From the NCBI GenBank assembly GCA_006503535.1, contig QYRS01000010.1, positions 248,001-312,000 on the forward strand: DNA of 64,000 nucleotides, in the 5' to 3' direction. The DNA comes from Arthrinium phaeospermum (taxonomy: Eukaryota; Ascomycota; Sordariomycetes; Amphisphaeriales; Apiosporaceae). The translations under genes and the position numbers were made by a program. Shown here one piece after another: positions 1-11,720 of this stretch (positions are counted from its first letter, which is position 1; each line of letters starts with the position of its first letter). The notes beneath the pieces are model-generated. The model searched no databases, was not told the origin of the DNA, and was given only the letters and a program-made list of their open reading frames with translations.

Positions 1-1180
1 CAAGGCCAGGTCACAGCTGGGATGTTGCTGTGAGTCCCATGATCCGACGAAAGGGAAGGGAGAAACGCCCCCTCGACAATGTTTGGGTTACGCCGACGGG
101 TCATGTCAAGCCAAGCGGTATACACCTGCCGGATAGGGGAGGTATGGGGAGGCCAAGCTTGACTTCGTGACCGCCGTTGGCAATGGCTTCTGCGGGGGGA
201 CGACTCGTGCCGGCTTTAGGTCCGCGCTAATGGGCGGTCCCCGTACGCCGGGATGCTTATGCTTTTTGTTGTTATTCCCCTATTTTCCATCCAATTTTCC
301 GCCGAGATCTGGCGAATCTATGTCCCGATTGCCTGACGTAAAACTCGTTAGAACGGCGGCCAAGCGGCGTGTCAGTCCATGTCGACTGGTCCAGTCACCA
401 ATCTACTTTCTCTTTAGTCTGACCACGTCCCTGGTCCCTCGTGCCGCAATGTCGCGAACCTCGAGAGCCGCAGATCCGGCCGTAGTAGCCTGAACATGTT
501 GTTGTTGTCGTTCATGCATTCATCGACCTGGCCGCCTTCCACGGCCTCCCGGAGTATCCTCACCCACTGACATGCAGTAGCGTGGCTCCGACGATAAGTC
601 CCATACGAGGTCTTTTCAGGTAGCATCGTATCGTCGACATGACGAGCGTTTTCTAGCATCCCCTGCAGGAAGAAGGCGGTCGGTCGATTGCATCGGAACC
701 GTATAGACCGAGTAACCGTTCGTGTGTGGCCACCCCGCCACAAGATTGCCATCCCTTTCGTCTTGGCTTCGAGACATCCCCCGGGGGTACGGCAAACCGG
801 GACGAGCCTCAAAATATCGGTGTGATTCACCACGCGCCCATCTACAGGAACCATATGCCCAGGCCACGCCGATTGCGGTTTTGAGACAAGGGGGTCAAGC
901 TGTGTTTGATTGGGGTGTGAGATGGCAGTCGGGTGGATATATCCCTCGCCGTCACCAGATACATCGCTTGCAAGAGGGTGCCTCTGTGCCGCGAAATGAT
1001 GCAGTGCCAGTGATGCCCACAGTACCTCCACAACAACATGGCAAAAGCAATTCTCTATTAATAACGTATAAAAGCTATGAGACATTCAACCCCCGGCGTT
1101 TCGTTTTCCAGTCCATCTCCCCCGCGGAACATTCTTGTCTAGTTTTGTGTTTTGCTTTCTGGTCGACTTGGCTACCCATC
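1..1180. other. Intergenic region upstream of the GH78 gene
   Basis: No supportable gene. The open frames here are short, overlap on both strands and encode compositionally biased peptides without recognisable domains. The right end is the promoter and 5' leader of the rhamnosidase-like gene, including a TATA element. Confidence 0.6.
1067..1074 (+). promoter_or_regulatory. TATA box of the GH78 gene
   Basis: TATAAAAG lies 114 bases before the chosen ATG at 1181. It is a perfect TATA element at a spacing common for strongly regulated fungal genes for secreted enzymes. Confidence 0.6.
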
Positions 1181-3469
1181 ATGGCGCGTCATCCTCTGCC
1201 CTCTGCCGCCGTCTTCCTCACGTGCTTGCTCGTCGCCGGTGCACAGCCAGGCTATGCCCAGACATGCTGGAGGGATACTCAATGCAGCAGTATCTCGACG
1301 GCCGCCTTTCCTGGTTCTTGGGAGTCCAACATGTTCGCGCCCACGTCGCGTACTGTCGTTCCTTCCCTCCTCCTTGGCACCGATGGTAAACAGATCAGCA
1401 CCTACCCGTCCCAGGCGACGTTGGACAAAGAGAAGAAGGCCGTTGTCTTTGACTTTGGCTATGAAGTCGGAGGGGTTGCTACCATCGACTACACGGTCTC
1501 GTCCACTGCGGACGGTGGTACCATTGGCCTGGCCTTCAGCGAGGCCAAGAACTGGATAGGGCCAAAATCGGATTCCTCCACGGGTGAATATCAGAATCCA
1601 GACATCGCCATATATGCCGGCGATAAGGGAACTGGGGACTTTTCTTATGTGATGCCTGACGAGAACCTTCGAGGTGGATTCAGATACATGACCATCTTCA
1701 CAACCAAGGACATGGAGGTCAAGATCCATAATGTGTCTGTAGAAATCGCCTTCCAGCCGACTTGGAACAACCTGCGGGCCTATCAAGGATACTTCCACAG
1801 CAGTGACGATCTCCTCAACAAGATCTGGTACAGCGGTGCCTACACACTGCAGACAAACTCGATTCACCCTGCAACTGGCCGAGCATGGCCGGCGCCAACC
1901 GACGGATCCTGGCTTGAGAACGGCCTGCTCGGTCCCGGGAGCACCATTCTTACAGATGGCGCAAAGAGAGACCGGACTGTCTGGCCCGGTGACATGGGTG
2001 TTGCAGTCCCAGCGGCTTTCTACAGCACCGGCGATATTGAGTATGTTGTTCACCACGGAAGATTGCTTTTCCACCCGTCCACCCATCCACCCGCTAATAA
2101 CTTCCAGGAGTACCAAGAATGCGCTGCAGTCTCTGTATGAGTTACAGGTTGGTGCAACTTGCCGAGACGGGTCACCACGTGGGCAGCCTTACTAACCGGT
2201 CGGGCAGAATACGTCTACGGGACAGTTGCCTTTCTCGGGAAAGCCTCTTCACGCAACAGGCAGTACAACGTACCACCTGTAAGGCAACATAACATGCCCC
2301 TACCATGCGCTTGTGTACCCATACTAAAATCCTTCCGCAGATGGACCATGCTCGGGACCTACAACTATGCCTTCTTCTCGGATGACACCGAATTTGTCAA
2401 GGCGCATTGGGACGGTTACAAGGCAGCCACAAAATGGGCACAGGGCCAGGTCGATAGCTCCGGTCTTTTGAAGTCCAATTCGGTGGACGCCGATTGGGGT
2501 CGCTTTTGGGCCGATGGCACTCTCACTTCCATCCAAGCTCTCTTTTACCGCACTTTAGTTACCGGTGCCACTCTGGCCGAATGGGTCGGCGATTCAAGCG
2601 GGATTGGAGATGGCTGGTTGAAGCAAGCCAACGATATCAAATCCCGGACGTCCGAGAGGAACTGGGACTCGGGTGCTGGCGCCTTCTTCGACTCGGCCGA
2701 CCGTAAAAACATTCATCCCCAGGACGGAAACTCCCTGGCCGTCCTCTTCGGCATCGTCAACGCCTCCTCGGATGAAGCGAGCGGGATCTCCTCCTACCTG
2801 AAAAAGAACTGGACCCCCATCGGCGCCGAGTGCGAGGAGCTGCCCGGCGAGATCTCGCCCTTCATCTCGTCCTTTGAGATCCAGGCGCACCTGCTCGTCG
2901 GCCAGACGCAGCGCGCCCTCGACCTGATGCGCACCAGCTGGGGCTGGTACTTGAACAACCCGATCGGCACCCAGAGCACCATGATCGAGGGGTACCTGAC
3001 CAACGGCACGTTCGGCTACAGGTGGAATGCGGGCTATCAAAACGACTTCTCCTACACGTCGCACGCGCACGGTTGGGCTACGGGTCCCGTCACGGCCCTG
3101 ACCGAGCACATCCTGGGCCTCAGCGTCACGGGCCGCGGCGGCTCCAACTGGCGCCTGGCGCCCCAGCTCGGTGACCTCTCGCACGCCGAGGGCGGCTTTA
3201 TGACCAAGCGCGGCCGCTACTCCGCCTCCTGGACCCGCGAGGACGGCGGCGCCGTCAAGGTCGAGTACGCCGTCCCCGAGGGCACCCAGGGCGAGGTCAG
3301 CTTGCCGCTCGGCGCCGACATCGACCCCGCCAAGGTCACGGTCAACGGGAAGCCCCTAGGGGGCAGCAAGAGGGATGCTGCCTGGCGCGTTCAGGAGGCA
3401 CCTGGCGGGAGGCGGGTGTTGACCATACGTAGCTCGGGTGGCAACCACACCCTTTCTGTGCGTGGGTGA
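1181..3469 (+). CDS. Secreted GH78 alpha-L-rhamnosidase-like glycosidase
   Basis: Four exons: 1181-2040, 2108-2147, 2208-2278 and 2341-3469, giving 699 aa. The joins restore a continuous six-hairpin glycosidase sequence, and exons 2 and 3 are only 40 and 71 nt. The protein starts with a signal peptide ending near residue 26 (..GYAQ). Residues 259-271 read DGAKRDRTVWPGD, the GH78 acid-motif region; the second acidic position, usually Glu in bacterial enzymes, is Asp here. Glu540 in STMIEGY, followed by SYTSHAHGWATGP, matches the conserved C-terminal catalytic-base region. GH78 enzymes remove terminal alpha-L-rhamnose from rhamnogalacturonan or glycosides outside the cell. Intron 2 has an unusual donor (GTTGGT) but a clear ACTAAC branch site. 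The start is the first ATG that gives a signal peptide; the frame stays open upstream, but that extension would bury it. Substrate specificity is inferred. Confidence 0.85.
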
Positions 3470-4901
3470 TGGGCTTTCTCATTTGTTTTTGCTTTCTTTT
3501 TCGGTTTCGTTTGCGTGGCGGTTGGCATCAAAGCCCGGTTCGCGTGTATGGCTATACACCAATGGTTATTGGGATTATGATGATTTCAGAGGACAGGCGA
3601 GATACCCAAGCTCGAGGATGGTTTTTGCGTAGATCAAGTGGATCTTTACGAGGTTTATACCACTTTCGGATATTGGGGAGGAATTCGTCATCATTAGCGA
3701 TCAGGAATGTTATTATGTTACCCTACCTTGTCTATGTATCCCTGAAACATCCTGACGGAACTGCGACACATTTTCTTCAGTAGATTGGGCAGTAGGGAGG
3801 GACATTGGTAAGTTGCTAGATGGACCGTTAAAGGTACTGTAACAACGGCCCAGAAACGCTGTTATCAATGCTGCACTTGTCTACCAACTTTCACTGGGAT
3901 GTCTACTTTCATGTATAAATATATTTGCCTTGCGCTTACGATTCGACCAATCAACGGGTGTTGGTAATGTATCGACTTGTATAATGTTGCCGTCTGAGTA
4001 GGACTCCTGCTCATCTGCCTTGCTGTGAAGGGCTTGGATCACAACATTCTTCAATTTTGACACGCAGATATGTCGGGTTTTCCGCAGGCCACTTATCCCA
4101 AGGTTGAGTCATATCCCGTGCAACCATGAGACGGGACGACATTGCGGCAGACCAACCAATAGCATCTCATCCTCGGTGTCGTAGGTCTTTCGTTGTTGGT
4201 CAGGACTCAGAAGAAAGAGGCAGCCATCTTGTCCTTCATCGGTCTAGTCCTTCGACGGAGTTCTTTGATGTTCAGTCGAGTCATACATAAGGCCTCCATG
4301 CGAGGTATGCGTCGACCGAGCCCCGTCTCTGCCTAAATAGATGGCCAGGACATTATGGCTCAATTGAAACGACACTTGCTGGTGCTGGTACACTATTGCA
4401 TATATCACACAGCAGTGGGGTACCCAGGATAGTAGGCTAATGTCATGCATCGAAGCGGGGTGATGATAGGCAGCTAAGGGGGCTCTAGAACTTCTTTTAG
4501 GAGACGTCACCTGCTTGCCACGTGAATGGGCGACATAAATGCGCTAATGGGCGCGTCGCGGTTGCCTTCGTATTCCCTGTTAAGGGTAAAGTGCCTCCGT
4601 AATCGCGTCTTTTCTTTGCTAATGTTGCCAACTTCTCCCCCCGGCTCATCAACCCAATCCGTAATTAAACATTTGGACCTCTAGTCCATTTGCCTGCAAC
4701 ACTTTGCCTGGTGTTTTCCTGCTTGGTGGCTATTGCAATATTACTACAGCACAACCACAACTGGCCCAATCGCATCGTATGTCGCCACGGCTATTCCTTC
4801 GTTATACACCAACACCAACCTTCGCCCGCCCCTCCAGATTGCACGTGCAAAGGAAATAAACCGGCATTGGTCGAGTTGGCCTTGTCTTTACTGCGTTCAA
4901 C
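3470..4901. other. Intergenic region between the GH78 and RTT107 genes
   Basis: It holds the 3' flank of the GH78 gene and the promoter of the BRCT gene. Only short, unconvincing open frames are present. I see no tRNA, rRNA or repeat. Confidence 0.55.
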
Positions 4902-7628
4902 ATGGCCGACCAGGACGGGGAACCCCCCAAGCTGTTTGATCTCTGCGTCTTCACCTTTGTCCAAAGTAAAGAGCTCAGCGAAACTGTCATCCAAGAGGTA
5001 AATGCCCACGCGTAACTTTCGCGTCGCTAGGAAAGCCCGCCGACTGACATCGTCAACGCAGTTGTCCCAAAATCTATCCAAGTATGGCGCCGAAGTCATG
5101 CAACCCAAGCGCGACGGCTCGCTTCCCCTGGCTGCTGCGACGCATATCGTGTCCAACACAATCGACTTCCCCCAATATACAGAGGCCACCTCGATGATGA
5201 TACCTGTCGTCAAATCCAACTGGATCCAGGCCTCGTTGGCCAAGAACAAACAGGCGCAATTACGGCCTTACTCCCCCGATCCTAGAATGATTTTCTCGGA
5301 TGTCGTGCTTTCTTGCGCCGACATTCCCGAATCCGACAAGGAGTCCATCATCGGTGCCACCATGGCCATGGGCGGTACAGAATCCAACAACCTGACCAAG
5401 ATTGTTACGCACATTTGCGCCCTATCTACGGATCACCCCAAGTGTCAAATGGCACTGCAGAAAAACCTCAAGTGCAAGATTGTTCTTCCTCATTGGTTCG
5501 ATGATTGCTTTAAACTCGGAAAAAGAATCGATCCTGCTCCCTACCTCCTACCCGACCCTGAAATTCTGCGCGCACACCCTGGAGGCAACATTCCGATTCC
5601 TTCCAGCCAGCACCTTCAAGGTGCGACCTCTGCGAGGCCGGACTTCATCCCGACACCAGTTGATTCAGAGGCAGAGTCGCGTCCGAAGCTCACCATTTTT
5701 CAAGAGAAAAAGGTCATGCTCTCGTCAGATCTCAGTATCAGCGCTCGCTTGAAGGATATTGTTAAAGAGCTCATCAGTGATGGTGGGGGCCAACTGACAG
5801 ACTATGTTGAGGACTGTGATTGGTTCATATGTCATTACCGAGATGGAGACAACTACGTTCGAGCAGCACACGCCGGTAAACCGATTGGTAACCTGTCTTG
5901 GCTCTATCATCTCATAACCCACAACGCATGGACGACTCCAACCCATCGTCTTCTTCATTATCCTATCCCCAGGCATGGCATTCCCGGGTTTCAAGACATG
6001 AGGATTGCTGTGTCCAATTATGGAGGCGAAGCGCGTATCTATCTTGAGAATCTCATCACAGCTTCGGGCGCAACTTACACGAAGACGATGAAGGCCGACA
6101 ACACTCATCTGATCACTGCACGAGCGAACAGTGAAAAGTGCGACGCTGCACGTGATTGGAACATTTCAATGGCCAACCACCTTTGGATCGAAGAAAGTTA
6201 CGCCAAGTGTGAGATGCAGAGCCTCACTGTTAGCAAGTACACTCATTTCCCCCAACGCACCAATCTCGGCGAGGTCATTGGCCAGACGATGTTCGACGTG
6301 GACAAGCTGCAGGCTCTGTATTACCCAGGTGGCAGGCCCAAGAAGCCCGCGTCTGCTTCTAAGCGCAAGCGGAAAACTTTGGAAGTAGCTGAGGAGGACG
6401 CGGATACCGACAGTTCCGCCAACGTTGCAAGCCGACACACTCGAAAAGATTTCGATGTCATGCAGGACGATGACGCGGAGGCTGCAGACTATGCAGTCGA
6501 GGAATCTGGCGGCCCGCGGCCAGCCAAGAGGCGAGCTACAAGCTTTGCTACGCCTGCCCGCGAACAACGCCATGTACGTGCCGGAAAAGAGAACGAGACA
6601 CCGTCCACAGTCTCCTCGTCAAGCCGCAGTGCCAAAGAAAAGGCTCGCAGCAGATTATCCGGCCTGGTTGATGACATTGCATTGTACGAGAAGGAGAAGA
6701 AACGCATACCAAAGGAGGGCCAGCCTTGGGGTGGCAAGCGAGCGGCGGATCTGATTGAGAAGAAGCATTTGAATCGTCAAAGTGTCTCTAGTCCTGCGCC
6801 GCCTTCGGATGATCACGACGACGAGGCTGCACCTGTCGCGAAGCGCCCGGCAAAGAAAACCAAACCAACCCTGAAGCAAATCGAAGCAAGGGTGATCCTT
6901 ACGGGATTCAAGAGATGGGTGAACGACAAACACAAGGAAGACGCGGATCGCGTGAGTATGGCCGGACCCATCCAATGTGGACTTGTACTGATGTATTTGC
7001 ACAGCGAAAATTACGTGAAATGGGCATATCTGTTGTAAGCGATGGAAACGCATGTGACTATCTGGTTGCCCCTCAACTGGTGCGGACTGTCAAGTTCCTC
7101 CGCAACCTGTCCAGGGGCGCCACCGTAGTGTCGTCGAGCTGGATCGAGACATGCCTTGATACTGGTGAAGTGCCACCGCCGACCGACTACCTCCTCAAAG
7201 ATAAGGAGAATGAGCAGAAGATGGGTCTCAGGCTGCAGACTTCGGTGGCGAGAGCCGCCGCGAATAAGGGCAGGCTTCTTCGGGGCCTTCCCATCTACTG
7301 CACAGCCTCAATTAAGAACGGGACCGAAAGCTACAAAGTTATCGCCGAAGCCAACGGGGCCCAGTTCTTGGTATACGGGCCTCGAAGCGGATCCACCATC
7401 AAGCCCACCGACCCTGACGAAGACCCCGAGGGCCCAGACCCCGTCTATCTGCTGAGCACGGCCAACCCCGAGGAGAAGAAGTTGTGGAAGAAGTTCGAAG
7501 ATATGGCTCGACAAGGCAATATGGAGCCCAGAGTGGTGGCATCGGATTGGCTGTTGGATGTTGTCATGAAGCAAGAGCTCACCTTCGACACGAAATATCT
7601 TGTCACGAACTTCTTTAACAACGCCTAG
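4902..7628 (+). CDS. RTT107: BRCT-repeat DNA-damage response scaffold, Rtt107/Brc1 family
   Basis: Three exons: 4902-4997, 5062-6951 and 7005-7628, giving 869 aa, close to fission yeast Brc1. The first exon codes for 32 residues (MADQDGEPPKLFDLCVF..) and begins the first BRCT repeat; the 64-nt intron has a CTGAC branch site. Roughly residues 1-430 form four BRCT-like repeats, recognisable by hydrophobic strands and Trp positions such as VLPHWFDDCFKLGKRIDPAPY. Residues about 440-640 are a charged, disordered linker with basic KRKRK and KRPAKKTK patches. The C-terminal third is a tandem BRCT pair, which in this family binds phosphorylated H2A at stalled forks. The layout of several N-terminal BRCTs plus a C-terminal pair is typical of Rtt107/Brc1. 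It is nuclear. The gene converges on VPS25 with 196 bases between stop codons. The last intron (53 nt) has the donor GTGAGT. Confidence 0.85.
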
Positions 7629-7824
7629 ACCCTAAGCACCATGATATCCAATACCCGAGTAATTTCCTGAGCATGGAGTATGGCAATGGGGGAGGGGGGA
7701 CTGTCTGCTTCGACGCAATTTGTGTCGAACTTGCCTGGGTGTCACGCTTTTTAGGTAGCATAATATGCATAGCCTTGTACACATGAATCACGAAGAGACG
7801 TTTTTACGGCGACTTGAGATGCTA

Positions 7825-8579
7825 TCAGAAGAACTTCACACCTTGCGAGTCTTCATGTCCGAATATTTGTGCCTTGCCGCGCTTGACGAGCACTTGGAGC
7901 GCTTTTTGCAGCAAGTCAGGGTCCAGACCATGGAATGCTGTGGCGTGTTAGTCGTCCCAGTCCGCCGCAACCAGGTCTTGGGTAAAGATAAGAAATGGTC
8001 GGAGCACTTACTGCTGCTTCGTGTATCCTCGCCTTGAGTCAACTCGTAGAGGGTCAGGACGGTGCCCTTCTGGGCCGTCTCGTCGACCCAGCTCTCGAGC
8101 TCCTTGGCCCACTCCTCGGGCGTCTTCCAGTAGATCCAGGCGACATCGCCTCCTCCACCACCATCGCCGCCGCCGCCGCCTCCGACGAACTCGGCGCGCC
8201 CTTCCTTGCGCATGAAGTCGAGGACCTCGCGGGCGTCGGCAGTGCTGAGGCGCCGGTTCAGCCTCCGGTTGTGGAACAGGTCCTCGGCGTTGGCCTCGGC
8301 GCCGTTGTTGTTGTTGTTGTTATTGTTGTTGCTACTGTCGCTGTTGCTGTTGCTGTTGCTCGCCGCCGTGGCCGAGAGCGACAGCTTGTACAGCCGGTGG
8401 TGGGCGCAGTAGGCCAGGATCAGCGAGGACCACTTCTCGAGCTGCGCGCGGCGCGTGTTCACGTTGGTCTGCCGCGTGAAGAAGGGCGGGAAGTGGTACT
8501 CGCGCGGGAAGTCGAACGTGCTGCTGCTGCTGCTGCTGCCGGCGAGGGCGGTGGCGCTGGTCGTTGCGGGAGTTGTCAT
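7825..8579 (-). CDS. VPS25: ESCRT-II complex subunit VPS25
   Basis: Two exons on the minus strand, 8579-8012 and 7937-7825, with a 74-nt intron (GTAAGT..CCACAG), giving 226 aa. VPS25 is a pair of winged-helix domains in ESCRT-II that passes ubiquitinated cargo to ESCRT-III on endosomes. Recognisable parts are FDFPREYHFPPFFTRQTN near the N-terminus, WSSLILAYCAHHRLYKL, the second winged helix beginning LFHNRRLNRRLS, the WIYWKTPEEWAKELESWV block, and the end HGLDPDLLQKALQVLVKRGK. Two low-complexity insertions enlarge the protein: a Ser/Asn tract from a GTT-type repeat (about residues 77-100) and a Gly-rich loop just before WIYWK. Both sit between domains or in loops. The ATG at 8579 is the first one giving the family N-terminus. 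A long homopolymer lies in its 5' leader. Confidence 0.9.
8304..8330. repeat. GTT trinucleotide repeat inside VPS25
   Basis: An imperfect (GTT)n tract, read as AAC on the coding strand, gives the poly-Asn run of VPS25. A nearby run of CTG/TTG triplets gives the Asn/Ser part. Such tracts are prone to length change. Confidence 0.8.
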
Positions 8580-9259
8580 GTTTGCTTTGCTTTGCTTCGG
8601 TTGGGGCGCGCTCGAGGAAGCGGGGGGCGGATGGCGTCCTTTTTTTTTTTTTTTTTTTTTGTTGCGGTTGCTGTCTCGTTCGATCACGGATCTAAATACG
8701 CATGGATAACTGGTCGGATGTTCTAGGTCGCAAAGAGTCGGCCTGGTGTTTTTGCGATTCGTAGGTATAAGTAAGTATGTATCATGTAATATGTCAATCG
8801 ATTGATCAATCAGGCAGCCTCGGACATGCAGCTTGAGTAATAGTGGCGGGGGTGGGGTACAGGGTAGCTCAGACGGTACAGGGTAGGTTGGTGCTTTTTT
8901 GTCGCTGAAAACGACCAAGTGCGCCCGGAGCTACCCTGGAAGAAGTCCGTCTGATTATCAGGGGCTGGAGGCGTTCATCTTTGAAATTTCGTGACACTTC
9001 GCAAACATTTTAAATAAATCTGGTCATAACGGTTTCTTTTCCAATCGTATATAGACCAGAAAACTCAAGACAGGCCCAATATTCTTTACCTTTGAAGTAT
9101 TCGAGAGCCTGGAGGCGTTCTGACCCAAGGGATACGCGACATCCAAAGGCCCTGAAACCCTGCAAGCCACCACAGGCCCTTCGTTCCCTGTGGGAATCAA
9201 GCCCTGTGCACCTTCCAAGGCTTGGTTGGGTTCTGCGCCTACTTGATCGTGGAATCCAC
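8580..9259. other. Divergent promoter region between VPS25 and the 2EXR gene
   Basis: It contains the 5' leader of VPS25 on the minus strand, with the homopolymer at 8640-8660, and the upstream region of the plus-strand 2EXR gene. No gene is supportable. Confidence 0.55.
8640..8660. repeat. T21 homopolymer (A21 in the VPS25 leader)
   Basis: An uninterrupted run of 21 T on the plus strand is A21 in the sense of VPS25, about 60-80 bases before its ATG and probably within the 5' leader. Exact length is uncertain because homopolymers are error-prone in sequencing. Confidence 0.85.
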
Positions 9260-10486
9260 ATGCCTTTCAATCCGGGGTCCATCGTCCAGTCCAATATGAG
9301 ATCCGAATTCACCAGGCGTATCTTCAACGACAAGTATGGCCACTCTTGCCCGGACAGGCCCGAGGCTGCCTTCTCGGCCTTCCCTCGTCTGCCTCCCGAG
9401 ATCCGGGTCAAGGTATTCCAGAGCTTTCTAGAGCGTCACCGCATTATCCAGGTCCGCCTGAGCCTCTCATCGCCCAATGGCGGAAGTGGAGAGACTGGGG
9501 ATGGAACTCCTCCGTACACCACCCACAACGACTTGGGCAACATAGTCAGTGGTGACACCTACCGCATCTGCGCCTCCAAGTACCTCGCCCCGTCGGAGCT
9601 ATTCTTTGTGAACCATGAGGCGAGAGGGGTCGCCCGTCGGTTCTATCGCGTCAAGGTTCCCTGCTATCTCTACCCCACGCAGGGCTCGATATTCCCCTTC
9701 CCCAAGCCGGACACCACCTTCCTCTACAACCCGGAATTCGACATCTTGCACATACAGTATTTCTCCACCCTCCAGTTGCTGGTGGACTTCGTGCACGATG
9801 TCAAGGCACATGATTGCAAGGGCGTCGGCATCGTGAATCTGGCCTTGCACATCGACTGGGACAACTACACCGAGGAGGTCATCCGCGGGCCCGGGAAGAC
9901 GGCATTTGCGGAGACGCTGGAGAGCTTGGTATCTTTGTGGTTCGAGTTGACCGTGTACGCTGGAGCCCGCGTGAACCAAGTGTCAGGAGAGCCCAGCCCA
10001 ACCGCGGACTTCTACTACAACCGCTCAATCCCCCTCTATTCGGGAAGCAAGTCGTTCGACCGGCTGGCTCAAGACCCGCGCGACATCGACCCGGATCTGA
10101 AGCAGATCTGCCGCGGCCGGATTGACTCGGGGTACCACAAGTCCTACTGGGAGTCCCTGGTCAAGTCCTTTGGTGTCCAGAGGACTACGCCTGTCGACAT
10201 CCGCCTCATGGTCGGCGGCAGCATGTCGAAGCAGAACTTTGAAGTGGTGGGTCGGAGGTCCCTCTGGAAGCTTCTGAGCGAGCCGTGGCGATGGAGCGGG
10301 CATCGCAAGCAGCCCGCGGTGAACACGATTGAGGATAGGGGCATCGACACAGTTGCTGGCTGGTGGCTCTTCCCCACAGAAGCCATACCGGAGGCCGGGC
10401 ACGAGGCCAGTGGTCGCGGCATCGATGGTTCCGTGATCGACGTTTCTGCCCATCGACCTGAACTCTGCATAGTCGACCTTCCTTAA
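9260..10486 (+). CDS. 2EXR domain protein of unknown function
   Basis: Single exon, 408 aa from the ATG at 9260; an alternative ATG lies 36 bases downstream. The N-terminal part contains FSAFPRLPPEIRVKVFQ followed by RIIQV. This is the F-x-x-FPxLPxEIRxxIW signature of the fungal 2EXR family, named after its two conserved ExR motifs; the second is present as NHEARGVARRFYR. This family is greatly expanded in Pezizomycotina and its biochemical role is not established; an F-box-like adaptor role is sometimes suggested from the LPxEIR motif. The C-terminal half is not recognisable. No signal peptide or membrane segment is visible. The frame is open upstream, but no ATG precedes 9260 in it. Confidence 0.75.
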   Translation: MPFNPGSIVQSNMRSEFTRRIFNDKYGHSCPDRPEAAFSAFPRLPPEIRVKVFQSFLERHRIIQVRLSLSSPNGGSGETGDGTPPYTTHNDLGNIVSGDTYRICASKYLAPSELFFVNHEARGVARRFYRVKVPCYLYPTQGSIFPFPKPDTTFLYNPEFDILHIQYFSTLQLLVDFVHDVKAHDCKGVGIVNLALHIDWDNYTEEVIRGPGKTAFAETLESLVSLWFELTVYAGARVNQVSGEPSPTADFYYNRSIPLYSGSKSFDRLAQDPRDIDPDLKQICRGRIDSGYHKSYWESLVKSFGVQRTTPVDIRLMVGGSMSKQNFEVVGRRSLWKLLSEPWRWSGHRKQPAVNTIEDRGIDTVAGWWLFPTEAIPEAGHEASGRGIDGSVIDVSAHRPELCIVDLP

Positions 10487-11720
10487 CGATGACATCAGTA
10501 TCAATGTCTCTGATACAAAGCCAGAGACTATTCCCGGCAAACAACAACTAGGCGGTATTCGTCGTGGTTATCTAATGGGACGGGACATCGCTCGAAACCT
10601 ATTGCTAAAGTTGATGTATATTGACAAAGTATACTGTAGAAGACTTGGTCGGCATTCTTGGTCTTTGGCCCGATGGATCAAGAGCAGTGACAATACTGCT
10701 CCGCCAAAACTTCGCTTGACGTATGTGGTGCAATAACCAATCTCAAATGCCTCTGTGTCGCAAATGCTTCGTCTGAAGCCTCACAGTTAAGGCCCGAAAG
10801 ATACCAGCAACAGCGTCTATGCCTTTCATCTGGGCAGGCTTCAATTGCGACGGAAAGCCGGCTCGAAAGAGCCAAGTCCAGATCGCAAATCTGCTAGGAG
10901 AGCATGCCCCATCATGCTACGGGGAGATCTGCAACGTACTGCACAAGCCGTACTTTTTCCCCAACACTTTAGTCCATATACTACTCTACTCGGCTATCGG
11001 CCAGAAAGGGGATCACAGATTTGGGCATGCGGCCTATCTTGAGACGTATCGGGCATGATCCCGGCATGGTTCGCACTGCGATCATCAGCGCGACGCTTCG
11101 AGTTAGCATGAGCGAGTTTTCTTGATGGTTCATGTACCCTTGCGGCATTCTGTACTCTGGATTTGGCCTGGTATTACTAGAAGGCTGGGGCGCTATGCTG
11201 AGCCAGCTGAGCTCCTGCGTGAAAACGGAGGGCTGCTCCGGTGCTCTCCGCCGCCGGCCAGGTGATCTCGGGCCTAAAGGACCCAAACCTACACACATAT
11301 AGAACTGTGATCTCACTTTCATGGTGTATACTACTCATGTCTTAACTTTGGACCTAATGGAGCGTTTCGATTTGCATCCAATACTCTCGGGATGCCGCCT
11401 TACTCGTAAGTAACCGGCTTGAGTTACATCCTGGGCTAATGGTTGCCGAACACCGTAGGCATTGACCTTGCTGAGTGCCGGCCTCGCCTTGGCCAGTTTG
11501 ACAAAGCCTTCCTTTCGCAACTGTGCTATTGTTTGCTTGTGCCAGAAGGGTCGACAGCCATCATTAGTGTCTTGTATAGGCACAATATATATGGCGAGGG
11601 ATCCAGATCAAGGATACTTTAGTTTCAATACCCACAACGACCAACGTGAATGGTATTATCGATATATATCTCCAGAACCAAGTCACCATAGTCCATTTTC
11701 TCCGTGAAACCAGCATCATT
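10487..11720. other. Intergenic region before the small secreted protein gene
   Basis: No supportable gene. Several frames of 60-110 codons on both strands have no family resemblance. The last 150 bases are AT-rich with TATA-like steps (about 11656-11666) and probably form the promoter of the downstream gene. Confidence 0.5.

Noticed and set aside
414..1085. 223-codon minus-strand frame
   Set aside because: It has no domain features and overlaps the promoter of the GH78 gene.
722..1180. In-frame upstream extension of the GH78 reading frame
   Set aside because: It would place 153 biased residues before a clear signal peptide and spans the TATA box.
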